Source: Chitinophaga silvatica
GTDB taxonomy: Bacteria > Bacteroidota > Bacteroidia > Chitinophagales > Chitinophagaceae
NCBI RefSeq assembly: GCF_003419895.1
Contig: NZ_QPMM01000019.1
Span: 1 to 64,000, forward strand
Length of the DNA stretch: 64,000 bases
Direction: 5' to 3'
Below are positions 18,633 to 27,756 of this stretch, one piece after another. The notes beneath the pieces were generated by a model. It saw only the letters and a program-made list of their open reading frames with translations. It ran no database searches and was not told where the DNA came from. The position numbers were made by a program, and so were the translations under genes. The stretch's first letter is position 1. Every line of letters starts with the position of its first letter.

Positions 18633-21600
18633 TTAAAAAGTTGCGTTTAGATTTAAAGTAACACTGCGGGCAAAAGGATAATTCAGACCTCTTTCCCTTT
18701 GAATGTTCGATAATTTAAACTGGAAAATATTGGAAGTAGATAATGCAAAACCAAAGGCTTGTAAACCCAGTTTCTTTCTGATATATGATTTCACACCTTT
18801 GGAATACTGATCCAGTATATCATAATTGAATGTGATATTGCTTACATTCAATGCATTTTCCTTTTGCAGAAACCTGGAAGACATACCTGTACTTAAATTA
18901 GTAATCCCCAGAAAGGATGCATCATCACCGGGATTTTTCCAGCGTACATACAGCGCTCTTTTATCCTGATTGTTCTCCATTCCGGCTGCAGAAATATTTT
19001 CCACCTTATTGTACAAAGCATCATTAAACTTCATCTCACTGATTATATACTGAGAATAAACGGCTATGGTAAACTTCTTATACCTGAGCCTTACATTGAA
19101 GTTCCCTTGTGTAACGGGTCTGCTGCTTCCTACTACAACTTCATTATTTTTGTCGAACAGAAAGGTTGATTTCCCGTTCTTATCGAGAAATACTTCAAAA
19201 CCTCTTGTTTGCCCAACGCCCAGTGAACGAACAGCCCAAACATCATCAGGACTGGAGCCATCATAGTAGCGTTGCATATACCCATTATTACGTGCAGAGT
19301 CATTGAACTTACTGAGCACATCACCCAGCGCGCTATATCTGCTTTTGTAATACACAGGTGAGTTAAAACTTAAATTCAAAGTCCAGTTACGGGTATTTAT
19401 CACACGCGCATCAATTGTCACTTCAAATCCTACGGTTGTTATTTTTCCTATGTTCTTCGGAATTCCATCTGTTATTCCCAGAGAAGGAGGTACCGGAATC
19501 GCCATGATCAGCGGATCGGTTAAGTTGCGGTAACCGGAAAGGGTTGTAGACAAAATATTGTTGAAGAATTTTCCGGAAAGGTTATACGACAGATTGTAAG
19601 TCTTGGTCCAGTTAAGATTTGGATTACCAATTCCTTTGAGGGTAGTTGATTCACCAAAGAAAACCGGGGTATTATTCAGAATATAAGTGGTACGGGATCC
19701 AAAGCTTCCGGCATTCTGATTTCCGGTGAGCCCGAGATTTGCAGTCAGGTATAATTGATCTACCCATTTCGAATGCTTCAGAAAATTCTCCTTACCTAAG
19801 TTCCAGCCAATTCCGGCTGCATAAAACGATTTATAAGGATTATCTACACCAAAGCTGGAGGCTCCCGACATATTATAGGAAAGATCGAGGTTATATTTCA
19901 TGTCGTATGAATAGTTCACACTTCCGATCAATTCCATTGAAGTTTTTTTCAGTGTTGAGCCACCAGGACGCGCATCCGGCTGAAAGGAATTGGCCAGGTA
20001 GATCAACGGTTCAGAAGTGGCAGAGAATCCTACAGCAGTTAACCCTAGCCTATTGTCTGTTGTTTGGGAGAATCCACTTCGGATATTGGCATTCAGAATA
20101 TGTTTTGTAGCGAAAACTTTATTATAGGTTATTGTAAAATTCCCATTATATGCCTCTGTTCCGCTTTTGTTATAATTGTAAGACCCTTTTAAGTTGGCCT
20201 CTGTATTATCAAACTGAGTATTTAATGGAGAAATGAAATAATCCGTCTCCCCGGTTGTCTTATTATATTGGAAGTTTCCGGATAGTCTCAGAAATGGGAA
20301 TATATCCCAATTAGCCATTATGTTGTTGGTAATACTAAGTCCGGAAACTGTGTTTTTACTTGGCAGTGTAGCGTTATAAAGCGGATTCTGATAACGGAAA
20401 CTGTTGGGTACAGTAGAACCACTTGTTGGATCGTAGTAACTGACATCATGTGACTCCAGATATCTGTCTTTACTATTGATTACATAGTAAGAAGGAACAT
20501 TTACATAATCCGCAAAAGAACCATATGGACTACCGTTTTGTTTATTCCCGGCAATTGTCAGGTTATTAGCTACATTAATCTTTCCTGTACGGTATTGCAG
20601 ATTCAGATAACCTGATGTATTTGAGTTATCAGAACCTCTCATTACCCCAGTAGTAGAATTCCGTGAAATTCCGGCGATATAGGTAAAATAGATATCTCCA
20701 CCGGTAACGGATAAATTATGATTTAAAACTCCGCTGTTCTGAAGAGGCACATTCATCCAGTCAGAATTCACACCTTGCAATACGGCGTTTTTCCTGAATG
20801 CATATTTTATACCGGGCAACACCTGGTTCGTTGAGCTTACTGCAAAAGGTCCCGGAGCATTTGTACCTTGTGAGGCAAGTTCCTGGAATTTTAGTAGCTC
20901 CTGCGCGCTCATCATATTGTATCCTGATAAATCGGGCATAGTTAACGTTCCTGTTCCTGAATAGCTAACCATCAGTTTACCAGGAGCTGGTCTTAAGGTT
21001 TGAATGACAACTACTCCGTTTGCTGATCTGGAACCATATAAGGCAGTAGAAGCAGCATCTTTTAATAGAGTAATACTTGCGATCCTGTTGATATCCAGAT
21101 TGACGATGGTATTAAGACTTGCTTCAAAACCATCCAAAATGAAGAGGGGTTGATTTGGATCGGCTTCATATTGCATTTTCAGTTGCTGACTGTATTTCTG
21201 TGGAGTTGGCGGAGGGGCAGTTCTGCTACCTCTTAACTCCACTTTTGGAGCCTGATTTGGATCGGAACCCAGATTGTTATCCCGAATTACCTTAAAGGAG
21301 GGATCGAGTAAACTAAGTGCTTCCAAAACATTTGTACGGCTGGCAGTTCTTATATCCTTACCTGAATAGCTTTTGGTTAACCCGGTAAATGTTTCTTTAT
21401 TACGATCAAACATACCGGTACTAACCGTCACCTCATCGAGTTGTTTTTTTTCGTTTTGCAGGGAGAATATAAAATCGACAGTCGATTTTTTTAATATTCT
21501 TCCTTTTTCCAGGCGTATAACATCACCATTGGCAGTACTCGATAATAATGGAATGGGTACCGATAATACACCATATCCAAGGGAGGAGATAATAATGGTG

Positions 21601-22211
21601 GCATTATCATCGATATTCCGTAACGTAAACGTTCCGGATGCATCTGTGGTAGTTCCCCGGTTTATACCTTTTAATCTGACAGAGGCACCTTCCAGCGCTT
21701 TTCCATCCATATCGCGCACTGTACCGCTTATGGAAGTAATAGAAGTAGCTGCCTGTAAAGGATTTTTAGAAGAACCATCAGGAGTTTTCCGGGAAATAAT
21801 GATGGTTTTATCCTGAATAACATACTCTAAAGGTTGGTCTTTTAAAGCGATATCCAGCAACTTTCGCAACGGTAAATTATTCACAGTAAGAGAAACTGTC
21901 TGCGCTCCGTCAAGCGCTCCTTTGTTGGTTAGAAATACATAACCTGTTTGCTTTTCAATAGCAGAGAATACCTGTTTTAATGTCAACCCCTTACCTGAAA
22001 TGGAGACATTTTGAGCAATGCTGGCAATAGGAATACACAGGCAGGCAGCGAAAATAATAAATGAGAGGGCACTCTTAACCCTCAGGATTCGTGTTGGCAG
22101 CCGGAACATGCGGACCGCGGGGCGGGATCTACGACCAGGTTGATCAGAATAAATCACCTGCGAAGAAGATAAAGCATGAAAGAACTGACGACAAATAGCC
22201 GTTTTTAGCAT
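18633..22211 (-). CDS. SusC/RagA TonB-linked outer-membrane transporter with STN domain
   Basis: An 1192-residue SusC homologue: signal peptide ending SIAQ, STN domain (~70-140, LTLKQVFSAIEKQTGYVF), carboxypeptidase-regulatory domain (~155-240, ISGTVRDMDGKALEGASVRLKG), plug (~270-400, with ITLLKDAASTALYGSRSANGVVVI) and a TonB-dependent barrel to the C-terminal F. The STN domain is the module that contacts FecR anti-sigma factors, so this transporter likely signals to the fecR/sigma pair upstream while importing its ligand with SusD. The ATG at 22211 gives an unusually long N-terminal extension; the internal ATG at 22109 (MFRLPTRILRVKS) would give a more normal signal peptide. Confidence 0.9.
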   Translation of the reverse strand: MLKTAICRQFFHALSSSQVIYSDQPGRRSRPAVRMFRLPTRILRVKSALSFIIFAACLCIPIASIAQNVSISGKGLTLKQVFSAIEKQTGYVFLTNKGALDGAQTVSLTVNNLPLRKLLDIALKDQPLEYVIQDKTIIISRKTPDGSSKNPLQAATSITSISGTVRDMDGKALEGASVRLKGINRGTTTDASGTFTLRNIDDNATIIISSLGYGVLSVPIPLLSSTANGDVIRLEKGRILKKSTVDFIFSLQNEKKQLDEVTVSTGMFDRNKETFTGLTKSYSGKDIRTASRTNVLEALSLLDPSFKVIRDNNLGSDPNQAPKVELRGSRTAPPPTPQKYSQQLKMQYEADPNQPLFILDGFEASLNTIVNLDINRIASITLLKDAASTALYGSRSANGVVVIQTLRPAPGKLMVSYSGTGTLTMPDLSGYNMMSAQELLKFQELASQGTNAPGPFAVSSTNQVLPGIKYAFRKNAVLQGVNSDWMNVPLQNSGVLNHNLSVTGGDIYFTYIAGISRNSTTGVMRGSDNSNTSGYLNLQYRTGKINVANNLTIAGNKQNGSPYGSFADYVNVPSYYVINSKDRYLESHDVSYYDPTSGSTVPNSFRYQNPLYNATLPSKNTVSGLSITNNIMANWDIFPFLRLSGNFQYNKTTGETDYFISPLNTQFDNTEANLKGSYNYNKSGTEAYNGNFTITYNKVFATKHILNANIRSGFSQTTDNRLGLTAVGFSATSEPLIYLANSFQPDARPGGSTLKKTSMELIGSVNYSYDMKYNLDLSYNMSGASSFGVDNPYKSFYAAGIGWNLGKENFLKHSKWVDQLYLTANLGLTGNQNAGSFGSRTTYILNNTPVFFGESTTLKGIGNPNLNWTKTYNLSYNLSGKFFNNILSTTLSGYRNLTDPLIMAIPVPPSLGITDGIPKNIGKITTVGFEVTIDARVINTRNWTLNLSFNSPVYYKSRYSALGDVLSKFNDSARNNGYMQRYYDGSSPDDVWAVRSLGVGQTRGFEVFLDKNGKSTFLFDKNNEVVVGSSRPVTQGNFNVRLRYKKFTIAVYSQYIISEMKFNDALYNKVENISAAGMENNQDKRALYVRWKNPGDDASFLGITNLSTGMSSRFLQKENALNVSNITFNYDILDQYSKGVKSYIRKKLGLQAFGFALSTSNIFQFKLSNIQRERGLNYPFARSVTLNLNATF

Positions 22212-22322
22212 AGCTTTGCGCTTAGTTTTGGTTGTTAATAAAAGTGGTTGCCTAGACCTTTTTTTAGGACCAATTAGAACTATTCGCCGGAAACGTATCG
22301 ACTCGTTTCCGGTTTTTGTTTT
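22211..22322 (+). ncRNA. Candidate antisense small RNA over the susC leader
   Basis: On the plus strand, opposite the susC leader, a perfect Bacteroidota -7 box TAGCTTTG (22211-22218) is followed about 70 bp later by a terminator hairpin (CCGGAAACG 22287-22295 with CGTTTCCGG 22304-22312) and TTTTTGTTTT (22313-22322). This predicts a transcript of roughly 100 nt. The T tract is on the plus strand only, and no plus-strand gene ends here, so the hairpin is unexplained otherwise. No clear -33 TTG sits at the right spacing, which lowers confidence. Cis-antisense sRNAs over susC leaders (DonS type) are known in Bacteroides. Confidence 0.35.
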
Positions 22323-22505
22323 GAGAATAGACGTGATTTAAATTACAGTTTTGGATTACAGTTGATTAAGAATGTTTTTTATGTCTTTTAATGAAATCTC
22401 TACTAATTCCGGTTATGTATAAACAAAATGTTCCCTTACCGTAGCCGTAAATATGCTACGAGTCATTGCTGCTGTTCCGTAAAATTTGTGATTGTTTACT
22501 CGTTG

Positions 22506-23654
22506 TTAAGGCATAATAAATAGCTTTCTACCTTCCAATCTATAGTGTACTCCAAGTTTTTGTAACACCATCAATAACCCATCCAATGATACTCCTCTTG
22601 TCATTTTCCCTTCAAACTCACGTACTGGTATTCCGTTTTCATAAACTACTTCTATATCATACCAACGCTCAACCTGTCGCATAATTTCAGCAAGCGTTGA
22701 TCCTTCAAAATAGAACAATCCATTTTTCCATGCCATTACTTTGTCGATATCCGGATTGCTTACTACGTAAACACTTTCAGCTACCTGTGCCTGTTGGCCT
22801 GGCCGGATTACTATACCATTCACACGCACACTTCCTTCCAATAAAGTAGTTTTGATTATTTCTTCATTCCTATAGGCATTCACATTGAAATGTGTACCCA
22901 GTACTTCTATTTCGACTCTGTTATTGACAATGACCCTAAAAGGCTGCTTTTCATTTTTCGTTACTTCAAAATATGCTTCTCCGTTTACCTCCACTTTCCG
23001 CTCAGCTCCTGTAAATATAGTAGGATAGCGGATCGAGCTGGCCGAATTAAGCCAAACCTGTGTGCCATCCGGGAGTGTAATCCGGAACTCTCTTCCTTTC
23101 GGAGTAGTCATGGTATTATAAACCATTTCACCGGAAACATTTCCGACCTGATCATAAGTAAGCTCTCCATTTTTCAATGCCACCTGTGCACCATTCTGAG
23201 AAGCTACAATACCGTTTCCCAGGCTGTCTAACACCACCTTACTACCATCTGCCAGCATCAGAATAGCACCATTTTTTCCCGGTGTTATCTCTGTTTTCAG
23301 TGCAACAGGAGCTATATTCCTGTTAGCAGTCAGGAAGTAAGCCCCCAGGCCAATACAGAATATAACAGCTGCAGCTGCGGCCCATCCCCATTTGCGCAGG
23401 AAGTGATTTACTTTTGGTACTTCTTCCTTTATCGCCGGGCGATCTACCTGCAGTACTCTTTCAAATAAAGGCCACAACTTTTCATCGAATGAATCCAATA
23501 CAGGTGCTTCTTCCAGCAGTGTGGCGGCCACCTCCTGGTAAAGCTCCTTATTTTCTTCCTTGATCACCTCATTAAAAAAAGTTTGCAACTCCGCTTCGTT
23601 CAGCGAATTGTTGGCATATCCTTTAATAAGGTAAATGATTTCTTCTTTTTCCAT
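22506..23654 (-). CDS. FecR-type anti-sigma factor
   Basis: A 382-residue protein: N-terminal cytoplasmic sigma-binding region (~1-85), one membrane helix (~89-109, WAAAAAVIFCIGLGAYFL), periplasmic FecR domain (~185-285, FRITLPDGTQVWLNSASSIRYP, GEAYFEVTKNEKQPFRV) and a C-terminal DUF4974 domain (~310-382, YFEGSTLAEIMRQVERWYDIEV). It should hold the sigma factor encoded 75 bp upstream and release it when the STN domain of the SusC protein signals. A 294-bp gap separates it from susC, unlike the tight spacing at the other loci here. Confidence 0.92.
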   Translation of the reverse strand: MEKEEIIYLIKGYANNSLNEAELQTFFNEVIKEENKELYQEVAATLLEEAPVLDSFDEKLWPLFERVLQVDRPAIKEEVPKVNHFLRKWGWAAAAAVIFCIGLGAYFLTANRNIAPVALKTEITPGKNGAILMLADGSKVVLDSLGNGIVASQNGAQVALKNGELTYDQVGNVSGEMVYNTMTTPKGREFRITLPDGTQVWLNSASSIRYPTIFTGAERKVEVNGEAYFEVTKNEKQPFRVIVNNRVEIEVLGTHFNVNAYRNEEIIKTTLLEGSVRVNGIVIRPGQQAQVAESVYVVSNPDIDKVMAWKNGLFYFEGSTLAEIMRQVERWYDIEVVYENGIPVREFEGKMTRGVSLDGLLMVLQKLGVHYRLEGRKLFIMP

Positions 23655-23729
23655 TATTAATGAAAATTAAGTGTTCCTTCAGTATATAAGAGACAGGTAA
23701 ATAGCAAGGTGTAATGTCGAAAAGGCAAA

Positions 23730-24329
23730 TTATTTTAAAAAAATTAACCAGCCAATGAAAGTAATCTTTCCAGTGCGTAATAAATGAGTCCTTATCAAAG
23801 CAAGAATAATACTAATGGTATTTCTTACGTGGCCACGGGAAAGATGAAGTCTGGACGCTATCTGCTCCGAATTCAGCCCATCTTCCCGGCTTAGCTGGTA
23901 AATCTGTTTTTGCTGTGGAGTAAGCGTATTTATTACACCTTGGATAATAGATTGCATCTCCTTGAAACTCAGATGATCATCTACTCTTGAATCTGAACTA
24001 AGATCATCTGAATGAAATGCAATATCTCCTCCGGAGCGGGAGTAATAGGTTTTCCAACGTGTCAGATGTTTAAAACACTGATGGGTAGTAACTTTCTTCA
24101 GCCAGGGAATTAAATTATCTACTGTTGCCAACTTATCTCTATATACCCATATCTGAATAAAAACATCCTGAAGAACTTCATGACAACCTGTTTCGTCTTT
24201 GACAAGACTACGTATCCAATGCTGTATTAGCGGGCTTTTTTCTTTAAAAAACCGGGCAAAAATCTGCTCATCCCCTTCAGCTATACGCTGAAGCAGTTCC
24301 TTCTCATTATGTTTTTCACTAGTTGACAA
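23730..24329 (-). CDS. ECF RNA polymerase sigma factor
   Basis: A 199-residue sigma-70 family ECF factor: region 2 (~15-85, VLQDVFIQIWVYRDKL) and region 4 helix-turn-helix (~140-185, LTPQQKQIYQLSREDGLNSEQIASRLHLSRGHVRNTIS). The last residues form a short hydrophobic tail (ITFIGWLIFLK). It is paired with the FecR gene downstream and presumably activates the susC-susD-DUF4843-PKD genes. Such Bacteroidota sigma genes typically lead the operon they control. Confidence 0.92.
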   Translation of the reverse strand: MSTSEKHNEKELLQRIAEGDEQIFARFFKEKSPLIQHWIRSLVKDETGCHEVLQDVFIQIWVYRDKLATVDNLIPWLKKVTTHQCFKHLTRWKTYYSRSGGDIAFHSDDLSSDSRVDDHLSFKEMQSIIQGVINTLTPQQKQIYQLSREDGLNSEQIASRLHLSRGHVRNTISIILALIRTHLLRTGKITFIGWLIFLK

Positions 24330-24532
24330 CTTATCTGATAATTACGAGACTGGTTGCAAACTATACAAAAAAATCTATGGATTATAACAAACACATAATT
24401 AATTTACTATCAGTTCCATAAAATCGCAGCTTCTCAAAAAGTCATCATCTTCCCCATTCCAGCATTTCCAAAACAATTTAATTATTCAAACAAATGGTTG
24501 CTTCAATTAATGATTTCCCTTACCAATAACTA

Positions 24533-24562
24533 AAATCCCCGGAGTTTAAGCTCCGGGGATTT
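24533..24562. terminator. Bidirectional-looking terminator after the orphan gene
   Basis: A perfect 12-bp stem (AAATCCCCGGAG 24533-24544 with CTCCGGGGATTT 24551-24562) and 6-base loop, flanked by TTTTAG on the minus side and TTTAATTAATTT on the plus side. It lies 58 bp past the stop of the minus-strand gene at 24621, which it should terminate. Between it and the sigma gene start (24330-24530) nothing else is evident except presumed sigma-gene promoter sequence. Confidence 0.75.
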
Positions 24563-24620
24563 AATTAATTTATTAATCTTATTACTTCGTTCAGAATAAC
24601 TAAATTTAAAGGCTTCAGGA

Positions 24621-25568
24621 TTACGCCATCACTTTTTTCTGAACAGGTTTTGCCTGCTTAGTTGTTACATACGATACCATTTTAGGAATCATAAATGCTA
24701 AACTAATACCTATATTAAATGCTGCTGTAAAATTCTGTGCTTCTGTTTTAACATTTCCGTTAGCATCCTTACCATTTACATCATCATCAAAATGTCCTTC
24801 ACGGTCGGTAATCCCTGACATAAAAATAAACGGAGCATCACACAACAGTCTGATAACGCCATGAGTAGTTTCTACTGATCCTACCGGCAGTTTATTACCA
24901 GTATTGGCCAAAGCCTGTAGTCCACTTTGATCAGAAGTCTGATAATCGGCATAATTTGTAATATTTACAACGCTGAGACCTATATAATCTTTATCAGACA
25001 TTATCTCAATATTAGGAGATGGATGCAGATAAGGTTTCAGCAAGCGCGAGGCAATTGAATTAGCTGTTGCACTATCCAGCAACTTGAAGAAATCAGGTGA
25101 TATAGAAGAAGGAAGTACTTTTTCAAAGTCTTTGGGATCATCCCAAACGCTTTGGGGATTTGTACCATTAGGATGAAAATTATGAATAAAAATGTTGCTA
25201 CCCATTACTACACAACCATTATTATTACCACCATCGAGGCCCAGTGCTGCCGTACCAAGTGCAACTACCAGATCTGGTGGCTCCTGTCTGTAATTAAGCA
25301 CCTTAGGCAAACATTCGTGTTTCCCTTGTGAACTACTTGGATTCCACTGGCTGTCCATTATATCCTGAATACACCAGAGCTCTACAGTTACCTGCGGAAA
25401 GTTATCCCAAATTGCGCGTGGCTGTGGAGAACCCTGCAAGAAGGTCCATGGATAATTCAAATGAGTTGGATTAGGTAATTCACTTGGCCTCATTCTGGTG
25501 TTTAACAAGGCATTCAGGATAGGTTCTACTTCCCATGACTTGTTACCAATTAATAAGATACGTTTCAT
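24621..25568 (-). CDS. Uncharacterised protein, possibly nucleoside phosphorylase-like fold
   Basis: A 315-residue protein without signal peptide, so probably cytoplasmic. It opens with MKRILLIGNKSWEVEPIL, a Rossmann-like first strand. Segments DLVVALGTAALG (~99-110), CVVMGSNIFIHN, and near the C-terminus VETTHGVIRLLCDAPFIFMSGITDR resemble, in order, the glycine-rich phosphate-site loop, the middle strand and the active-site/GISD-like region of PNP/UDP phosphorylases and MTA/SAH nucleosidases. The resemblance is by eye only. The Lys/Gln-rich tail (TKQAKPVQKKVMA) is probably disordered. The gene stands alone, divergent from the alpha/beta hydrolase genes, with its own terminator. No function is assigned. 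Confidence 0.55.
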   Translation of the reverse strand: MKRILLIGNKSWEVEPILNALLNTRMRPSELPNPTHLNYPWTFLQGSPQPRAIWDNFPQVTVELWCIQDIMDSQWNPSSSQGKHECLPKVLNYRQEPPDLVVALGTAALGLDGGNNNGCVVMGSNIFIHNFHPNGTNPQSVWDDPKDFEKVLPSSISPDFFKLLDSATANSIASRLLKPYLHPSPNIEIMSDKDYIGLSVVNITNYADYQTSDQSGLQALANTGNKLPVGSVETTHGVIRLLCDAPFIFMSGITDREGHFDDDVNGKDANGNVKTEAQNFTAAFNIGISLAFMIPKMVSYVTTKQAKPVQKKVMA

Positions 25569-25936
25569 TGTAGTGATTTTGAGGTTTATAAATAAAAAAT
25601 ACTTAAAAGCAGAGCTAAAAACCCAGTGTTATAAAAACTAATATTGATTATATTATTCGCTGTAAAAAATTGCAGTTGAGATAACAGTAAATAAGAAAAA
25701 AAGTTGGATTCTCACATAGTCATTGGAGTTAGTATACTACAAGCTCTTCATTTTGTAGCACTTAAACAACTTTCCTTTCCCCTTGTTATGAACATTACTC
25801 ATTATAGCCCATGGCATTTTTCTAAAAAAGGGAAAAAATTACAAACAGACGGGAAATAACTACATAACCTACCCCCTCTTTTAGCCGCACCTTTGTATTG
25901 TTAACACAACACAAAAAACTTTAAACCTTAAACAAA
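25569..25936. other. Divergent promoter region
   Basis: These 368 bp separate the orphan gene (minus) from the first alpha/beta hydrolase (plus). The right part holds the hydrolase promoter motif at 25888-25895; no clear CAAAnnTA box for the minus-strand gene was found. The rest is AT-rich without ORF, repeat or RNA signal. Confidence 0.5.
25886..25902 (+). promoter_or_regulatory. Putative promoter -7 box of the first alpha/beta hydrolase
   Basis: CGCACCTTTGTATTGTT contains CACCTTTG (25888-25895), one mismatch from the Bacteroidota -7 box TAnnTTTG, about 40 bp before the ATG. The same 17-mer with one change recurs at 27709-27725 before the paralogous hydrolase. No -33 TTG is obvious. Confidence 0.5.
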
Positions 25937-26650
25937 ATGGAAAATCAAACAAACTCAAAAGCAGTAAAAAACATAGTATTAGTACATGGTGCATTCGCTG
26001 ATGGCTCTGGTTACAGAGGTGTATATGAAGCACTTACCAAACAAGGATTTCAGGTTACAGTAGTACAAAATCCTTTAAACTCCCTTGCGGATGATGTAAA
26101 AGCAACACATCTGGCTTTAGACAACCAGGACGGTCCGGTTATCCTTGCTGGTCACTCATGGGGTGGTGCAGTAATCACTGAGGCAGGAACTCATCCTAAG
26201 GTAGCCGGATTAGTATATATCGCTGCTTTCCAACCAGATAATGGAGAAACTGCATTACAATGGTTTCAGACCGCTCCTCCGGCTCCCGAAAATGGAGTTC
26301 TGCCTCCAGACGATAAAGGCATCGTCTATTACGACAAAGATAAATATCATGCTGGCTTTTGCGGCGACCTTAGTAAAGAAGATGCAGCATTCATGTATGC
26401 TTCCCAAGGTGCTTTTTTTGGCGAATGTTTTGTAACCCCTATCTCCAATGCAGCCTGGAGAAGTAAACCAACCTTTGGAATTATCGCAACAGAAGATAAA
26501 AGTATCAACCCCGACATTCAGAGAGCCATGTATAAACATTCCAACACCAAGGTTATAGAAGTAAAGGGAAGTCACGCCGTTTATGTTTCTCAGCCACAGA
26601 AAGTAGCCGAGTTCATAGCTGCAGCAGCTACTGAAGTAGGTAGTAAATAG
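25937..26650 (+). CDS. Alpha/beta hydrolase, cytoplasmic copy
   Basis: A 237-residue alpha/beta hydrolase with oxyanion segment VHGAFADGSG (~16-25), nucleophile elbow GHSWGG (Ser ~74), acid in ATEDKSINP (Asp ~187) and catalytic His in GSHAVYVS (~213). There is no signal peptide: the protein begins MENQTNSKAVKNIVLVHG. Length and motifs fit the small esterase-like hydrolases commonly annotated only as alpha/beta hydrolase; the substrate is unknown. It is closely similar along its full length to the exported protein encoded at 27757-28533. An AraC regulator gene lies between the two. Confidence 0.88.
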   Translation: MENQTNSKAVKNIVLVHGAFADGSGYRGVYEALTKQGFQVTVVQNPLNSLADDVKATHLALDNQDGPVILAGHSWGGAVITEAGTHPKVAGLVYIAAFQPDNGETALQWFQTAPPAPENGVLPPDDKGIVYYDKDKYHAGFCGDLSKEDAAFMYASQGAFFGECFVTPISNAAWRSKPTFGIIATEDKSINPDIQRAMYKHSNTKVIEVKGSHAVYVSQPQKVAEFIAAAATEVGSK

Positions 26651-26671
26651 TTTCGATTTTCTATTTTTTCT

Positions 26672-26713
26672 GAACCCCCATTTGCCCGTTGGTAAATGGG
26701 GGTTCTCATTTTT
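26672..26713 (+). terminator. Intrinsic terminator after the first alpha/beta hydrolase
   Basis: A perfect 12-bp stem (GAACCCCCATTT 26672-26683 with AAATGGGGGTTC 26694-26705) followed by TCATTTTT. It overlaps the 5' end of the longest open frame of the AraC gene (26696), which argues for the shorter AraC start. Confidence 0.85.
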
Positions 26714-26800
26714 AGTATTATAAACTTTGGGCTTAGTATCTTCTTTTGTATTTTTAGTATCATTAATCCTTCAATTTATAATAACCTCATTCGACTTATA

Positions 26801-27661
26801 ATGAAACTCAAATTAAGTGACAGTAATACAGGCGGAGAAATTTTGCTTTTTAAGGATGAAGAAGGTTTTGACAGGTTATTTTATTCACGAGACAAATTCA
26901 ATAAATACTTTACCATTGCATGGAACCCCGGAGATACACAAACTGTAATGATAGACGGCGAAGAACACGACTTTCCGGCCAACTCATTATTAACCCTTTT
27001 ATTTAATCAGTCTTTTAGTTTCGAAAACTCCGAAACTATTATTGCCTGGCAATTTAACAGAGAGTTTTATTGCATTATTGATCACGATAGTGAAGTGAGT
27101 TGTGTAGGCTTCCTCTTTAGTAGTACAGAACATTTATTTGTAAATCTGACTGAAGCAGCACAACAAAAACTGCAACTATTATCAGATGTTTTCATAGTAG
27201 AATTTAATACTTCCGATCATATTCAGAACGAAATGCTATTAGTACTATTAAAACGTCTTATTATTTATGTAACACAGCTGGCAAAGTTAGGATATGCCCC
27301 AACTAAAAAGATGCAGGATGAAAGGTTTCATATCGTCAGAAAATTCAACCTATTGGTAGAAGCAAATTTTAAAACAGAACATTCTGTAAATTTTTATGCC
27401 CAACAGTTATGCAGATCCCCGAAAACATTATCCAATCTATTTGCCCTATATAATCAGAAAACTCCATCTCAGATTATCCAGGAAAGGATTACAGTGGAAG
27501 CAAAACGTCTGCTGTGCTATACAGACAGATCTATAAAGCATATTACCTTTGAATTAGGTTTTGAAGATGTCGCTTACTTTTCTAACTTCTTCAAAAAAAA
27601 CACGGGCTCTGCCCCTTCAGACTACAGAAATAAGATGGGTCTACCTAAAGAAGGGAAATAA
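26801..27661 (+). CDS. AraC family transcriptional regulator
   Basis: A 286-residue regulator: N-terminal ~180-residue cupin-like sensing region (FTIAWNPGDTQTVMIDGEEHDFPANS is a typical strand pair) and a C-terminal AraC double helix-turn-helix (~190-280, NFYAQQLCRSPKTLSNLF and DRSIKHITFELGFEDVAYFSNFFKK). The frame is open back to 26696, but that would start inside the preceding terminator and add a membrane-like stretch, so ATG 26801 (MKLKLSDSN) is chosen. Lying between two paralogous hydrolase genes, it probably controls one or both. Confidence 0.88.
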   Translation: MKLKLSDSNTGGEILLFKDEEGFDRLFYSRDKFNKYFTIAWNPGDTQTVMIDGEEHDFPANSLLTLLFNQSFSFENSETIIAWQFNREFYCIIDHDSEVSCVGFLFSSTEHLFVNLTEAAQQKLQLLSDVFIVEFNTSDHIQNEMLLVLLKRLIIYVTQLAKLGYAPTKKMQDERFHIVRKFNLLVEANFKTEHSVNFYAQQLCRSPKTLSNLFALYNQKTPSQIIQERITVEAKRLLCYTDRSIKHITFELGFEDVAYFSNFFKKNTGSAPSDYRNKMGLPKEGK

Positions 27662-27708
27662 TTACAAGAAACCGGGAATTTAGTAAATCTTCTGCACGTG
27701 CTTTGTAT

Positions 27709-27725
27709 CGCATCTTTGTATTGTT
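27709..27725 (+). promoter_or_regulatory. Putative promoter -7 box of the second alpha/beta hydrolase
   Basis: CGCATCTTTGTATTGTT includes CATCTTTG (27711-27718), a near match to TAnnTTTG, about 40 bp upstream of the chosen ATG. It is identical but for one base to the element at 25886-25902, indicating a shared, duplicated promoter. Confidence 0.5.
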
Positions 27726-27756
27726 GATTCAAACAAAAACTTCAACAACTAAAAAG

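Noticed and set aside
26696..26800. N-terminal membrane-like extension of the AraC regulator
   Set aside because: It would begin within the terminator hairpin of the preceding gene (26672-26713); the ATG at 26801 starts a normal AraC protein.
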